Origin: Adiantum capillus-veneris
Lineage: Eukaryota; Streptophyta; Polypodiopsida; Polypodiales; Pteridaceae
Direction of reading: 5' to 3'
Assembly (NCBI GenBank): GCA_014529385.2
Contig: CM043958.1
Span: forward strand, 122,792,817 to 122,850,816
Length of the DNA stretch: 58,000 bases
Both the position numbers and the translations under genes were made by a program. Position 1 is the first letter of the stretch; each line of letters begins with the position of its first letter. The notes beneath the pieces were generated by a model. The model saw only the letters and a program-made list of their open reading frames with translations, was not told where the DNA came from and ran no database searches. Positions 34,335 to 45,049 of this stretch are shown in pieces.

Positions 34335-34662
34335 CGGGTTCATTTTTGAAGGTTTCAGGATCCATTAAAGACAAAATTGACCAATGGAAAATTGCAAGGA
34401 TTTTCCTGTGAAGGGCTATATAAAACATTTTCCCTTCTTGTGGAAGGGCTAGCCAAAATCAATATTTCCCTGAAGGGAACTTTTTCTTGAGAAAAATTGA
34501 TTTAGGATACTTTGTCAAATTTGTTCCAAACTTCCAAAGGGTATTTTTCATATTAGTAGTAAACATAATTTTAAAATAAGCAGATGTTTTTTTACATTGA
34601 AAGAGCATTTAAAAAATATATACTTGTTGTTTCAAATACATTTAGGCTTATTTATGTTTGCA
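33038..34662. repeat. R unit 5, complete (about 1.63 kb)
   Basis: The only uninterrupted unit: head, about ten minisatellite units, CT tract (34293-34328) and tail. Best reference for the family in this window. Confidence 0.85.
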
Positions 34663-34986
34663 ACACATAAAACCCCACGAGGGGATCTTAGATAGTAGGT
34701 AATGTATATTTGTTAACTAGCAATAAAGACGTGTATTTTTTGGAAAAATTTAGTCAACTATTGCCTATTTTTTGTTCAAGATGAAAATAGGGTTAATACA
34801 TGTAAGGTAGGGGGCTTTGCAAATACTCAAAAATCCGTATGTAGTCGTTTATGTAAGTTATACAATATTCGTAGATAGGGGTTGGGTGAGTATGCACAAT
34901 TATGTATATAGGGGGGTTTGTCTCAAGGGTTGCTGGCATGTGATGTCCCCTCATATGTAATAGTGAATCCCATGGGAAGAACAAGG
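34663..34986. repeat. R unit 6, head only
   Basis: Homologous to the other heads up to GAATCCCATGGGAAGAACAA, where the LTR of element C begins. Confidence 0.85.
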
Positions 34987-35886
34987 TGTTAGCAGCAAGC
35001 TAACTCGGATCACATTGTTCGGAGCTTTCATTCTAAAAATATTTATTATTTTGATGAATCGGGAATATTGTAACTCCTACTTTCCAACTAAACTTTCTAA
35101 ATGATGAGTTGGGGCTACAAGCTTCTAGATTGTATCAACCTGTCTTTAGTTAGAGCTCCCAGATGATTAGTTTTGACCACCAAAAACCTTGGCTAAGGTA
35201 TAAAAGCCAATTTTTGTAAGTTTTGGATAATAGAAACACAGCGTAAGCTAACAGCACTCACTTCTCTCCTTCTCGTACTTCCTACTCCCTCCCCGGTTGT
35301 CACATTATAGTCGTTTCTGTTGCATTGCAACCACAACTAAGAGCTCTATACATTGATGTAAGCATTTCACGGTATTTTGTAGCTTTTGGCGTCACTGAAC
35401 CGCGGCCTAATTTCATTCATAAGTAGGAATTTAAGCTTTAAAATAAAAAACTAAGTATAGATGGGGTATTGGAGCATCATTGCTAAGCATTTAGATGCAT
35501 TCAGGGTTGAAAATGACTAGGTCAAAAACTCAGTGCTGTTAATAATTGTGATTTTGGCACTTGACCTAAAGTGATATTTGAGACCATAAGCATGTGTGCT
35601 TAGGTCTTATAAACATGTCCTAGAAGTTTTGTAACGTTTGGATGTCGTTTGATGCTATAACGGATGTAATTTGTTCACGGATGAGCGATTAGCTTTTGGT
35701 GATTTCTGTCATTTGAGTGTAGCTTGAGTTAGATGCGAGTTGTTTGTTGTTTTCCAAGAGATTGAAAACTTCTTGTAGCCTCTGTGCACTAGTCGAGTCA
35801 GCTTTGTCCCATGGATTGACAATTACATTTGTGGTTCTTGCTATGTCTGCAATAAGATAGGAGTGAGGTTAGACACCCGTCCCACA
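34987..35886 (+). repeat. 5' LTR of element C (900 bp)
   Basis: Starts TGTTAGCAGCAAGCTAACTC directly after R sequence and ends CCCACA before the primer site. TATAAAA at 35199-35205. The first 200 bp recur at 54681. Confidence 0.85.
35199..35205 (+). promoter_or_regulatory. TATA box of LTR C
   Basis: TATAAAA within GGCTAAGGTATAAAAGCCAA; same context as the TATA box of LTR A at 3093. Confidence 0.7.
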
Positions 35887-35888
35887 TT

Positions 35889-35908
35889 TGGCGCCACTGT
35901 CGGGGATC
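35889..35908 (+). other. Primer binding site of element C
   Basis: TGGCGCCACTGTCGGGGATC, two bases after the LTR end, is of the TGGCGCC..TGCCGGGG type common to Tat/Athila-like Gypsy elements. Confidence 0.8.
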
Positions 35909-35909
35909 G

Positions 35910-36734
35910 AAGAGACCTAAACTAAGGAAAAACACGAGAGTCTTATGAAGTTATCCATTAACTTCCTCTAGGATCTGCTAGAGTAAAAAATTTCTTTTTA
36001 AAACTGCATAGCTTAAGATTGTCGTCTTTTGTTGTATAGAGGTAGCTTGGAAGTAAGTTTTACTTGCTAAGTACCTTTAGGATTGTAGTATTGTAGGATT
36101 AGATTAGGATTTTTGAGAATGATTGATGGATAAGACAAGTCTTAAGATCAAGGCTCAGAAAACCAAGAAAACGAGTGTTTGTGGACACTTTCCACAACCC
36201 CATTGCAGTAGAATCTAAGAGTAGGGTAAGTAGAATCCAAGGTGGGTTTTAGAACATTGCTCTCTCCAAAAGAATCAATTGTGAGTTGTTTATGTGAAGT
36301 TGCAGAATTTCAGGTCTACGGCTAGAAATAGCACTAGAAGACTGTCAACCACTAAATACGATTGGAGAGTATGCTTTAAAAGTTGTATGAACCAGTGGGT
36401 AAGCTTAAGGACGCATTGAGGTGAAAATTCAAGAGTTGAAAACAAACCAAATACCAAGGGTACTCCATAAGGGATTGGATATTGGGCCAAGGATTAGAAA
36501 CTATTCTAAGAGATGAACTCTGTGAGAGATCTTTTGAGAGTAATGTTAAGAAACAAAAAACCACCTCATCACAAAGAAAAATATGTGACACTAAAGCCAG
36601 TCCAGGGCCCTACACGAGTCACTATTTTCAACAGACTGGTTTGAAGGACTCGGAACAGGACCAACTGCCAGGAGACCAGGAATTGAACTAAATAGACATG
36701 TCAGACCAGCTAATTTTCAAAAATAGGTCAAAAA
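35910..36734 (+). other. Leader and degenerate gag N-terminus of element C
   Basis: Short frames only (longest 69 codons, 36482-36691). No motif recognised before the gag core. Confidence 0.45.
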
Positions 36735-37373
36735 ATATAGTGGATCTGGGGATCCATACGACCACTTAGCAAGCTTTAAGCAAGTGCTAAGAGCAAAACG
36801 CATATTTGATTTCCATACTCAATTTGAGGGATTTGAAATGACATTAGAAGGAAAAGCAGTGACATGGTTCCAAAACATTCCATCAAGGTCAATCATGGAC
36901 TTAAATACGTTAGCTCAAGGATTTGTAGCTACTTGTTTCAAAATGGGGATCAAACACAATACAGTAGCTCAAATCTATAGCTTCAAACAGAAACAAGGCG
37001 AGTCTGTTAGGGATTGTGCCACTAGAATGAAACAATATATTGCAAGATGCCCAGAGCTAGAGATACAAGACTAGTATCATTGTTTCTAGAGGGTTTGCTA
37101 AAAAAATAACTTCATGCTATATTGTATAGCAAGAAGCATACGACCCTAGAAGAGTGTGTGTTAGATGCTATTGACTTAGGAGACAATTGTGATATTTTTA
37201 ACAAAGAAGATGTCCCTAAGGATAACCAAAGTGAGAAAACAACATCCACCAAACCAGCACAAGTGGGAACGGTTGCTGTAGCACCGCTTTCAGCCATAGA
37301 AGACATGCTCAAAAGGACGAATGACATGATGAATAACATGCAAAAAGCACCTATGAGAGGACTAGGGCATTAG
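36735..37373 (+). pseudogene. Gag of element C, broken
   Basis: The gag core begins at about GSGDPYDHLASFKQVL in one frame, continuing to KAVTWFQNIPSRSI, RDCATRMKQYIARCPEL and, after a TAG at 37072-37074, LEECVLDAIDLG. No zinc knuckle found. Several stops; it cannot yield a full Gag. Confidence 0.75.
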
Positions 37374-37766
37374 ACGGAATTCCATTCATAGAAGAACACT
37401 GGCTAGGACACTTATGAAAAAAAAAAGATTAATGATGGGAGCCTAACTTTGAGGTCAGCTCCTACAGAGGAAGTTTGGTTAGACAACCTACCTCCTGATA
37501 TGGACATGGATGTACAATCCTTGTATGGGGATTGCGGATCTCAAGCTTCAGGAATGTCTAAACCATTGACTTTAACCCTCTTACTTGGGAGATGGTGAAG
37601 ATGAATCCATAGTGTGTAAAATCACCCTAGATGTAGACAACATCCATTCAGTCATGTCTACATCCATTCAATCATGTCTACATCCATTCAATGCACTCTT
37701 ACTTTAGGAGAACTGTTGAAAATCAGACCATATTTATGAAATGATCTACAGAAAAATCTAGAAAAG
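37374..37766 (+). other. Degenerate gag-protease linker of element C
   Basis: No open frame; contains a CATCCATTCAATCATGTCTA triplication at about 37640-37700. Confidence 0.45.
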
Positions 37767-38186
37767 GTGGAGATAATAGGGCTAATTGCAAAAAATTTGG
37801 GAAAATTGAAACACGAATTAGATAACAAAGAGATTAGATATGTTCCAATGAACAAAGTCAAAGAATACTGCGAAGGGGAAGAAGGAAACACAACCCTTCC
37901 AGTGAGATATAATGATATAGAAACCATGGCAATACTGGATAGTGGGGCAGGCATAGCCATAGCCACGAAAGCAGTATGGGAATCATGGGGACAACCCGCC
38001 ATTAGACAAACTCAAATGAAAACGCAATTGGCTGATGGACACATTGAAAGACCCTTAATACTGCTTGAAAAAGTGATAGTTAATTCATGTGGGATTGAAT
38101 ATCAACACACTTTTGCCATAGTGGACTTTGGGAACCACAAAAACAGGGCGAGTCCTATGAAGGACCTGAAAACGCAAGAAAGATAG
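37767..38186 (+). pseudogene. Protease of element C (usual position)
   Basis: Retropepsin signature AILDSGAGIAIATKAVW with the expected D-S-G and a following QLADGHIERPL. Open for about 140 codons, then a stop at 38184-38186 before RT. It lies in the usual place between gag and RT. Confidence 0.8.
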
Positions 38187-38227
38187 ATCTAGCCGAACGA
38201 GGAGAAGAGCCTAGACCTGCCTACGTT

Positions 38228-39725
38228 GCAAAAGACCTGACGGAATAAGAGGAAGAGATTTTGTTAAGCTTACTGAAAGAATACCAAGATATCTTTGCTT
38301 GGTCTTATAAGGATCTCAAGGGTGTTGATCCAGAAATCTATCAACATACCATACTGATGAGAGATAATGCCAAACCAAGTAGACAAAGACCATACACGTA
38401 TAATGAAACATTTTCCAGGAAGATCAAAGAAGAGATAGAAAAGCTAAATGAATCCAAATTCATTTGTGACATTGAACACACAAATTGGGTGTCTCCAATT
38501 GTGGTAGTACCCAAGAAAATTGGAAAATTAAGAGTGTGTGTCAATCTCAAAAAAGTGAATGTAGCTACCATTAGAGACAACTTTCCTCTTCCAATCATTG
38601 AGCATGTTTTAGAACGAGCTGCACGAAAAGAGGCTTATAGATTTTTAGATGGCTTTTCGGGATACAATCAGCTTTTGGTTGATCCCAAAGATCAGCATAA
38701 ACCTGCCTTTGCAATTGAATGGGGTGTTTTTGCCTATTGGGTTGACTAATGCTCCTGCCACCTTTCAAAGATTGATGAGCCATGATTTTAAAGAATACCT
38801 TTGTAATTTCTTCGAAGTATATATGGATGATTTATGTGTACATTCATCAATCCGAGCCAATCATATTGAACACCTCAAAAAGGTATTTGAAAAATGTAGA
38901 CTTTATAGGATTTTCTTAAATCCTGAAAAGTGCACATTTATGCGTAGACAAGGAAACATTTTTGGACATATAGTGTTTAAGAATGGCATAGCTACTGATA
39001 TGGATAAAATTCATGTTATTGCTGATTTGCCTAGATCGCCTACAATAGTCAAAGGGGTTCAAGCCTTCATGGGACATTGTGGATATTACAGACGATTCAT
39101 TTACATGTACGCTATAATTGCAAAACCCATGTATAGCTTGATTACACTCTTTGAATGGACTGATGAGTGTGAAAAATACTTCATGAAGCTTACGCAAGCT
39201 CTCACTTTAGCTCCAATATTGAAAGCACTAGATTGGAATAAGATATTCCACATACATGTAGATGCTTCCAATTTTGCCATCGGGTGTATACTATCTCAAC
39301 CAGGAGACTGAAAAATTGATTTTTCTATTTCCTATGCTAGCCAATAATTGAATATGGGAGAGAAAAACCATACCACCACCAAAAGGGAAGGACTAAAAAT
39401 AATCTATGCCGTAAAAAAGTATAGACATTACCTTTTAGCTAATAAATTTGTGTTCTTTGTGGACCACCAAGCCTTATTGTACTTGGTCAACCAGCCATGC
39501 AACATAGGAAGAATAGTGAGACGGTTTATCATTCTTTTGGAATTTGATTTCATTGTAGTTCTGAAAAAGGGCACCACTCATCAAAGAGCAGATCATTTGT
39601 CAAGGATTGTTTTAGGAGAACCACCTAAGGGAGTAGACGATGATCTATCAGATACATATCTGTTTTCCATTGAAATGATACTTCCATGGTCGAAAAACAT
39701 GGTATCATTGATGACCATAGCTTAA
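38228..39725 (+). pseudogene. Reverse transcriptase and RNase H of element C, frameshifted
   Basis: RT: LLKEYQDIFAWSYKDL, PIVVVPKKIGKLRVC, YRFLDGFSGYNQL, then, after a frame change near 38725, GLTNAPATFQRLM, the catalytic VYMDDLCVHS and GHCGYYRRFIY. RNase H: FHIHVDASNFAIGCILSQ, a TGA at 39309-39311, KREGLKIIYAVKKYRHYL, FVDHQALLYLVN and HQRADHLSRI. The YMDD box is intact, but two breaks prevent a full product. Confidence 0.87.
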
Positions 39726-39830
39726 GTGGATTTACAAATACCATTTCCTATCACAATCATATTAATTGAGTAGTTGGATATATATCAAGTACTAGTTGAC
39801 AGACTATACAAAAGAAACTGAGATGGAATA

Positions 39831-41348
39831 TTGCTTTTATGCATCAATCCCGAGGAGAAAACCCAATACCTAAGTCAAGCACATATTACCATAGTAGGAG
39901 TTCACTTTGCGGAAGACCAAACTATGCGACGGATCTTGAGACTTGGAGTATTTTGGCCAACTATGAGGAGTGATGTTCATTCTTTTGTTGAAAATCGTCC
40001 TCAATGTCAAAAACAAGCACCCATACCTCATGTGACATTGTTCCAAATATTACTTGTTCCTAGGTGGAGTAACTATCTAGTTACTTACTTATCAAGCCGA
40101 ACATTTCCTGAGGATATGAGTAAACACCGTCAAAGAGAAATTGAAACAGAAGCAAGAGACTATGCTCTTATTGGAAACCAATTGTATTCGAGAGGTAAAG
40201 ATCAACATCTGCGTCTTTGTGCAAATGAAGACGAATATATTCCCCATTATAGAACAAGCACATGCTCGATTAGCTGGAGGTCACTTCTCTAGTGAGACCA
40301 CCGCAAGAGCAATCTTAATGGTAGGCATATGGTGGGCAACACTTTTTATAGATGCCAGATAATATGTTCGAAGGTGTGATGCATGTCAACGAGCAAAAAT
40401 GCCAACCCGTGTAGATAGCATGCCCTTAAGACCAATGATCGGGGCTAGAGCTTTCGCAAAATGGGGTATAGACTTTGTTTGGGCCAATAAAACCACCTGC
40501 TTATAGAACCAAGCTCAATATATCATTGTAGCTACGGACTATTTGACCAAGTGGGCTGAGGCTAAAGCAACTCAAAAGAATGATGCCAGAACCATCGTTA
40601 CATTCTTGCATGAGTACGTGGTCACAAGATATGGAATGCCAATAGAAATTGTCAGTGATAGGGGAACTTATTTCTTCAATGAGGTAATTGAGTATCTGCT
40701 TAGAATCTATGGTCATCCATAACAAATCAGCTCCCTATCACCCACAAGCAAAGGGACAAGCTGAGCATATGAATAAAATTCTTAGCTTGGTACTGGCTAA
40801 AGTGGTTAGTTCAGGATGGACATATTGGGAAATGAATCTCCATGCTTCTCTATGGACTTATAGAGAGTTTTTTTCAAAACAGCTTTAAATGCTACACCCT
40901 TTAACCTTGTTATGGTCTTGATGCCATATTGCCAACCGAATTTCTATTGCCAACACTAAGGGTAGCTAAGGATTTTGAGTGGACTGGACATGAATTGTCA
41001 GAGAGACTTGAAGATTTGGAAAAACTTGATGAGCAAAGGCTAACTGCTGTAGCTCACATCTATGCGCAAAAGTGAAAACAAAAACAATTTTTGGATTCCC
41101 ATCTAGTTACAAAAATTTTCAGAAAAGCGGACTTAGTTTTAGTCTATTCCCTTAAGCAACACATTCCCAAGTTTAAGAAAAAGAAAAATGGACCGTTTAT
41201 TATTGAAGATGTATCTCCAAGTGGAGCAATTAAGTTGTCCACCCTAGATGGCGAACCAATGGCTAATTGGATTAGTGGATGCCATTTGCCACTAACCAAT
41301 GAATTTCTAGAAAGGATGCATGCAGCTAAGAAAAGAAAGTTAAAATGA
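39831..41348 (+). pseudogene. Integrase of element C with two HHCC-like modules
   Basis: First module: QAHITIVGVHF then FVENRPQCQ (one Cys lost), 39870-40015. A linker (DYALIGNQLYSRGKDQ) follows. Second module: QAHARLAGGHF then YVRRCDACQRAK, 40250-40400. The DDE core comes next: KWGIDFVWA, EIVSDRGTYFFN, QAKGQAEHMNKIL. The C-terminal part (41091-41348) has GDLVLVYSLKQHI-like sequence and ERMHAAKKRK at the end. Breaks include stops near 40361 and 40505 and frame changes near 40225 and 40700-40900. Confidence 0.82.
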
Positions 41349-41459
41349 TAGCAGGTTATTAAGAAGCCCAAGAGGAAGCTCGGTTTTGGGTACTCAAAAG
41401 GAAAGCTGCTCTCAAAAATCAACAAATACCTATTTCCATCAACACTCTAGAGCTAAATG

Positions 41460-42001
41460 ACCGACTATGGGAATTACAGAAAGATGCAATGTCAACGGAT
41501 GATGAATGGTTAGATGGAATGGACCTTTGCATCAAAGTACAACTGAACAATCATAGCACAAATGCATTGGTCAATACAAGAGCTTGAGTAAATGCAGTCG
41601 GTTATTCCACGTACAAGAAAGCAACAAGTCAATCTTTGACAGTAGGGATAGCAACTATTAAAGGATGTAGCAAGAACCTAACACCAACATTGGGAGTAGT
41701 CAACCTAAATGTGATAATACATGAATGTTCATGCCCTCATCAATTTGTATGCTTATAAGATGAACACATGAATGAAACAATGATTCTTGGAATCTCATGG
41801 ATGCGGATGTACAAGACAGTACCAGATTGGGATACCAATCAGCTCAAGCTATCACCTAAAGGCGGACAACTCATTGTTCCAATTGAACCTAGCAAAGAGG
41901 AATGGAAAGGGGGTTACCAACAGAACAAACCAAAGAGAAATCAATCTTCTCCATCCTATATAAAAGCAAATGCTACAAGTAGCATGCAAGGAGTCAGGTA
42001 A
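41460..42001 (+). pseudogene. Second retropepsin-like domain, after the integrase
   Basis: Starts after a short linker with ALVNTRA.VNAVGYSTYKK, where a family Asp-Thr-Gly-Ala would sit (here Asn-Thr-Arg-Ala, so inactive), then TPTLGVVNLNVIIHE, HQFVCL and ETMILGISWMRMY.TVPDWD, the usual late strand and (I/L)LG-x-(P/S)W of retropepsins. In-frame stops at about 41586 and 41757. The C2 copy has LVDIGARVNAVSYSAYKK at the same place. A protease-like fold is inferred from spacing and motifs; function is unknown. Confidence 0.65.
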
Positions 42002-43056
42002 ATTTGGGCACCAAAAGCACAGCTTAAGGACAAGCTGATTCAAATATGGGTGCCCAAAACATCATCTACGGTACCAAAGATGGTTCCAAGGTTAAAGACA
42101 CAAAGAGGAGCATCTCCAAGCAGGGAACCTAACACAAAATGGATTTGGAAAAAAAAAGAGCACTTATCTTCTTCGCCAATTGTAAAACCGACAAAGCAAT
42201 GGAGAGTTAAGTATCAGAAGACTTAACCACAACATTCTGACCAAAGCAAACAAGATATCAATGGTGGGTAAAAGCTCAACAATAGCTAATATTGGTACCA
42301 ACAGCTCAAGATATCAGTGTGCCAAAGCATCCTTATGGTACAATCAAGCAAAGAGCACACAAGCTACAAGATTTTCTCTTTGGAAGATAGTGAAAGAAAA
42401 CCTCGACATCAGAAACCCTTGAGTTAATTACTCAAGACCCAACTCTTGCATATCATAATGGTTTTAACTGCATTGATCTTCAAAGCATGGGTAGAGCCAA
42501 CCAAGGCTATGCATAGACACGAATGTTCAACCCATGTACACAATCGTCCCGAAAAACGCCATCTAGGAGGGGTGGAAGGGAACTAAGTAATTAAGGGCAA
42601 TGTTTGAAGAGGGAGAAAAAGTTTGATGTTAACGTGTGATATTTTGCAAAACTACCTAATAATGGCCTTACATATCATCAACAGGGAAAATTTAACTGAT
42701 AACATCTCCCCGATGAGTTTAAATAGTGTATAAACTATGAGAAAATCATTAAAAAAATAGTCTTTTTTGGTTATTTTTTATTATTTTTCTTGATATTGGG
42801 ACTTAAAAAATAGAGAAATCCAACAAAAAACAATAAGCTGTGTTTTTCAATGGATTTCTTATTTATTGGATTTTTACTTTGTTTTTTTTGCGTATTTTGT
42901 TATTTTCTTTGAATTTTTTATTAAACATGTCAAAAATTAATATTAAATAGCAAATGAGCTCATATGGAGAATCTGAAGCTACAATGATGATCAGAAGGAT
43001 AAGACAGACATGCACAAAAAATTTCAATCGAATCGGCAGATGGAAGTGGGAAGCCT
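42002..43056 (+). other. Noncoding region of element C after the protease-like domain
   Basis: No long frame. Closely matched by 56304-57225 in C2. A purine-rich stretch, AGGAGGGGTGGAAGGGAACT (about 42566-42585), could be an internal polypurine tract. Confidence 0.5.
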
Positions 43057-43322
43057 AAATTAGGCTTGGGGGGTGCACTATGTAATCATGTTAATATATA
43101 ATGTGAGTTCTAAAGGAGAGGTTTTAAAATATAAAAAAATTTAGGCAATTTAACAAAGATACATTCAAACAAGGGGTTTTTATATTCAATTTTGGAAAAA
43201 TTTCATAAAATAAGGGGTCATTTTATTCAGTCATACATGTTAAAAGAGGGGGTTTTTTAATACCCCGCGAACGCACATTATATAAGGGGGTCCTGAATGG
43301 TGAATCCCCCGAGAAATTAGGC
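43057..43322. repeat. 248-bp segment flanked by 9-bp direct repeats, absent from C2
   Basis: AAATTAGGC at 43057-43065 and 43314-43322 flanks 248 bp. Copy C2 has one AAATTAGGC (57226-57234) and no segment. The segment begins TTGGGGGGTGCAC and ends GTGAATCCCCCGAG, weakly inverted to each other. Either a small transposon with a 9-bp (Mutator-like) target duplication or a deletion in C2. Confidence 0.65.
43279..43285 (+). promoter_or_regulatory. Candidate internal TATA box of element C
   Basis: TATATAA in CATTATATAAGGGGG, 316 bp upstream of a candidate translation start and splice donor at 43595-43602. It lies inside the 248-bp segment that C2 lacks, so its role is uncertain. Confidence 0.4.
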
Positions 43323-43601
43323 AACCAAGGCCTACTTTTGCACAATTCTTGTAGAATGAGCTACACGAATCCAATTGAGGAAACTTTTGAGTCCAACATA
43401 GATTTCACGGCCTAGTAGGACTAACAGGGGAATTTGGGGAAAAATGGTTTGGGAAGTCGGAGTATAGATATCCAAGGTAGTCTAAAATCACTTCATTTCC
43501 ACTTGTTGCCTTTGGGGAGAGAGCTTTCAACCTTCTTCGCGCACGATTTTCGGAGTCCACAGTCGCCCGTTTACAGCGCCGTCCTACACGAGACATGAGG
43601 G

Positions 43602-45044
43602 GTAAGTTCTATACTTATCAATGATCCATTTTGTATGGCCGGTAGCTAGTTTAAGCCCAAGGAAAAAACCCTAGAATCCGAATAGTGCATGAAGTCCTAC
43701 GACCAAAAATGGACCATAGCGGCTTGTCAGCTCAACCAAATCAGACGAGACTTGAACTCTAGCATGCCCCTATATAATAAAACACTTCTATATCACCGTA
43801 TGACCATTCGACAGGGGTCGAGGGGGGTCCCAAGTAGAAAAGCTAGGTTTTTACCAGATGTCAAAATTGGATTTTGACTTCACAAACAGCTTGTAGACTT
43901 GGTCTATACACAATGTATATGGTTGGTTTCATTAAAACAATCAAGGCAAGCTCTCAAAAAGCAGAAAACATCTCGAAGGCTACAAAGTGTGAAATTTGAC
44001 ATATGAAGTCACCCCCCAAATGGGCCAAAATTGGATGGGTTGCTTCAGGACTATGTAGCGAACAAGCCCATAGCCTCAAAAGTGACTAACCAACTCCACG
44101 GGCCATGAAGTCACAAAAATCGGTGATTTCAGAGTCGACAAAGCATGAAGTGATGCCGACATGACAAAAATTTACCAAATTCAATTTAGGACTTGTTTTA
44201 GGTGTATTGAATATGTTTAGGTCAAAAATTGTCAAGTTTAGTAAAAAAAGTTGACTGCTGTAAATAATCACGATTATTTACTTTTGCAAAAATTTTGGCT
44301 TGAAAATGGTACCTTCACCTCACCTATCACTTGTACACACCTATTACATGCCACATTTCAAGTATGAGCAAAAATGACCAATGATAACTTGGAAAATTGT
44401 CAAAAAATGCAAAGAAGTCCTTCCAATCCAAATTTTGAGTTATCTGTCACATTTTTTGATCCAAATCACCTCATATCTCATACACAGGGTCTACATCAAG
44501 CCTATAACCAAGTTCCACCAAAAAATGTCCATTTTGATAAAAAAAATAATAATCGCGATTATTTACTTTCTTGCCAAAATAGGGGAAATTGAAAGTTTAA
44601 CCTTATGGGACCAAAGCACATGATTTTCCAAGCCCACTGACCAAGTTTGAGCAAATTTGGATATGAAAATATGAAAATCCCTTTATATCTACTGTTTCAA
44701 AGACTGAAAGCCTAAATCTGGCACCATTTTCACCCTATGCACTCAAATAAGCCCACACTTCACTCAGAGTATCTAATTGCTATATATTTCAAGCCTATCA
44801 TATCCAAAATGCAAATAGTTGTGGAAAAAATCCCCAACTGTAAATAATTGCAGTTATTTGCTTTTGTTACAAATTTTTGCTTGGACTTTATGATTTTTAT
44901 CTTTATATGTTTTTATGCATCTATGCATGTTCCAAAATGGATTTGAAGCAAATTGGACTCAATTTCTTAGCAGTTCAGACTGAAGGGCATTTCATAGCAT
45001 AATCTGCAAAATTTTCTAACTTTGGCACTGACTTCCCCTAACAG
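43602..45044 (+). other. Candidate intron before the extra ORF of element C
   Basis: Donor GAGGG/GTAAGT at 43602 (conserved in C2 near 57510) and acceptor GACTTCCCCTAACAG ending 45044. The intron is AT-rich without coding signal. The ATG at 43595, just before the donor, would be in frame with the ATG at 45050 after splicing. Confidence 0.45.
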
Positions 45045-45049
45045 GAGCA

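Larger units (their letters stand above)
28190..34986. repeat. Macro-tandem array of repeat R (four units, two interrupted)
   Basis: Unit starts at about 28190, 30896, 33038 and 34663. Each unit has a head of about 300 bp (ATAAAATCCCATTAGGGGAT, GTAGATAGGGGT), a block of 66-bp minisatellites and a tail with CT tract and the GTAGTAAACATAATTT segment. The third unit is complete (about 1.63 kb). The first is cut by a LINE (29248), the second carries a short LINE insertion, the fourth is cut by element C at 34987. Confidence 0.85.

Noticed and set aside
44374-44623. Two overlapping 72-80 codon ORFs in the candidate intron
   Set aside because: AT-rich, in different frames, no motif.
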